Of a stretch of 64,000 nucleotides of DNA, positions 63,510 to 64,000 are shown piece after piece. Source of the DNA: Chloroflexi bacterium HGW-Chloroflexi-2 (GTDB lineage: Bacteria; Chloroflexota; Anaerolineae; Anaerolineales; Anaerolineaceae); the NCBI GenBank assembly GCA_002840735.1, contig PHBY01000002.1, positions 186,001-250,000 on the forward strand. The letters are read 5' to 3'. The position numbers and the translations under genes are program-made. The notes under the pieces are model-generated. The model was not told the DNA's origin. It did not search any database and worked only from the letters and a program-made list of their open reading frames with translations. The stretch's first letter is position 1, and each line of letters starts with the position of its first letter.

Positions 63510-64000
63510 GAAAAAATTAGAATCATTAGGGGTGTATTTTGGATCTAACGACTCGATTGAATTTAAATCCAAGAAAAAATTAACGACAATAAAAATATCA
63601 GGAACCAAAAAAATCAATTCTTTAGGCGAATACTTCTATATTGAGCACCAATATACAACGAACTATATCCATGGCTCCATTCCTTTTGATCATTTTTTTC
63701 CACCCAATTCATTTTATTCAACTCCGGAATCGGACAGCAATTTTGTTTTGAATAAATGTATTTTTCTTGATACAGAAACAACTGGTTTAGCAACTTCCGG
63801 TGGAACTTTTGCTTTTATGGTTGGAATTGGTTGGTTCGAAGAAAACCATTTCACATTACGACAATATTTTCTTGTAACACCAGACCAGGAAGAAGCTATG
63901 TTGCTTGATTTGGAAAATCTATTGTCATTGCATCAATGTATAGTCACATACAATGGTATCAGTTTTGATAATCCAATTCTAAAGTCTAGATTTAAATATC
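63493..64000 (+). CDS. mrfB: MrfB/YprB-like DEDD exonuclease (partial)
   Basis: The first 169 residues of a YprB-like protein; the rest lies beyond the right edge. RNase H-like exonuclease motif I is FLDTETTGLATSGG (Asp, Glu) and motif II is TYNGISFDNPILKSRF. In Bacillus MrfA and MrfB act together on mitomycin lesions, so this is the expected partner of the helicase, with a 17-base overlap of coding sequences. Confidence 0.88.
   Translation, partial: MDTEYKKKLESLGVYFGSNDSIEFKSKKKLTTIKISGTKKINSLGEYFYIEHQYTTNYIHGSIPFDHFFPPNSFYSTPESDSNFVLNKCIFLDTETTGLATSGGTFAFMVGIGWFEENHFTLRQYFLVTPDQEEAMLLDLENLLSLHQCIVTYNGISFDNPILKSRFKY

Noticed and set aside
1-64000. CRISPR arrays or restriction/toxin-antitoxin defence loci
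   Set aside because: No regularly spaced repeats and no recognisable Cas, methylase/restriction or toxin pairs; the only nuclease candidates are the HNH helicase and MrfB.

Overview
The window is AT-rich bacterial chromosome, densely packed with genes on both strands. There is no rRNA, CRISPR array or insertion sequence, and one tRNA. Gene content suggests Chloroflexota, probably class Anaerolineae. The pointers are many GT-C type membrane glycosyltransferases, several eukaryotic-like Ser/Thr kinases, G5/beta-propeller lipoproteins, a TrmI-type tRNA methyltransferase and a BchI-like ATPase, with no outer-membrane biogenesis genes. This assignment is inferred from gene content and style; no marker gene was compared.

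Layout. 1-2.8 kb: fakA (partial), an Asp23 protein, rpmB, rpe and a Ser/Thr kinase, an order resembling the Bacillus prkC-rpe-rpmB-yloU-yloV region. 3-5.2 kb: an SH3 protein, a DUF971 protein and glutamine synthetase. 5.4-11.2 kb: a co-directional signalling operon of kinase/beta-propeller, PP2C phosphatase, J-domain/vWA protein, zinc-ribbon/FHA protein, small unknown protein and OmpR-type regulator. 11.2-13 kb: thioredoxin and MurA. 13.1-24.3 kb: seven large polytopic membrane proteins of GT-C type, interrupted by one nitrilase-family gene and a perfect 18-bp hairpin. 24.3-27.2 kb: DegS-like kinase, a phosphofructokinase with pyrophosphate-type residues, and a Nudix protein. 27.2-31.9 kb: an overlapping minus-strand operon of G5 lipoprotein, UDP-glucuronate decarboxylase-like protein, GtrA, BchI-like ATPase and RsmD. 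32-41.3 kb: housekeeping genes (scpB, rluB, plsX, tRNA-Leu, polyprenyl synthase, tatD, phosphohexomutase, trmI, CoA Nudix, L25). 41.7-47.4 kb: a phosphonate/phosphite-type ABC transporter followed by a two-component system. 48.2-54.4 kb: typA, an acyltransferase, a flavoprotein, a radical SAM enzyme and a cysteine-peptidase-like protein. 54.4-57.6 kb: an orphan tyrosine recombinase, an AT-rich gap, a tiny Cys-rich ORF, an esterase, a second Asp23 protein and nusB. 57.6-64 kb: a large lipoprotein, a prepilin peptidase, and an mrfA-mrfB pair.

Most striking are: (1) the MrfA-type helicase at 60948, which carries an HNH nuclease domain inside it and overlaps the MrfB-type exonuclease gene, a possible single operon for DNA unwinding, cutting and trimming; (2) the complete Ser/Thr phospho-signalling operon, whose first gene appears to start at CTG behind a perfect AGGAGG; (3) single-residue changes with predicted consequences in MurA (Cys to Asp), GlnA (Tyr to Phe at the adenylylation site) and phosphofructokinase (Asp/Lys pair of PPi enzymes). 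All functions are read from sequence motifs; no database search was possible.
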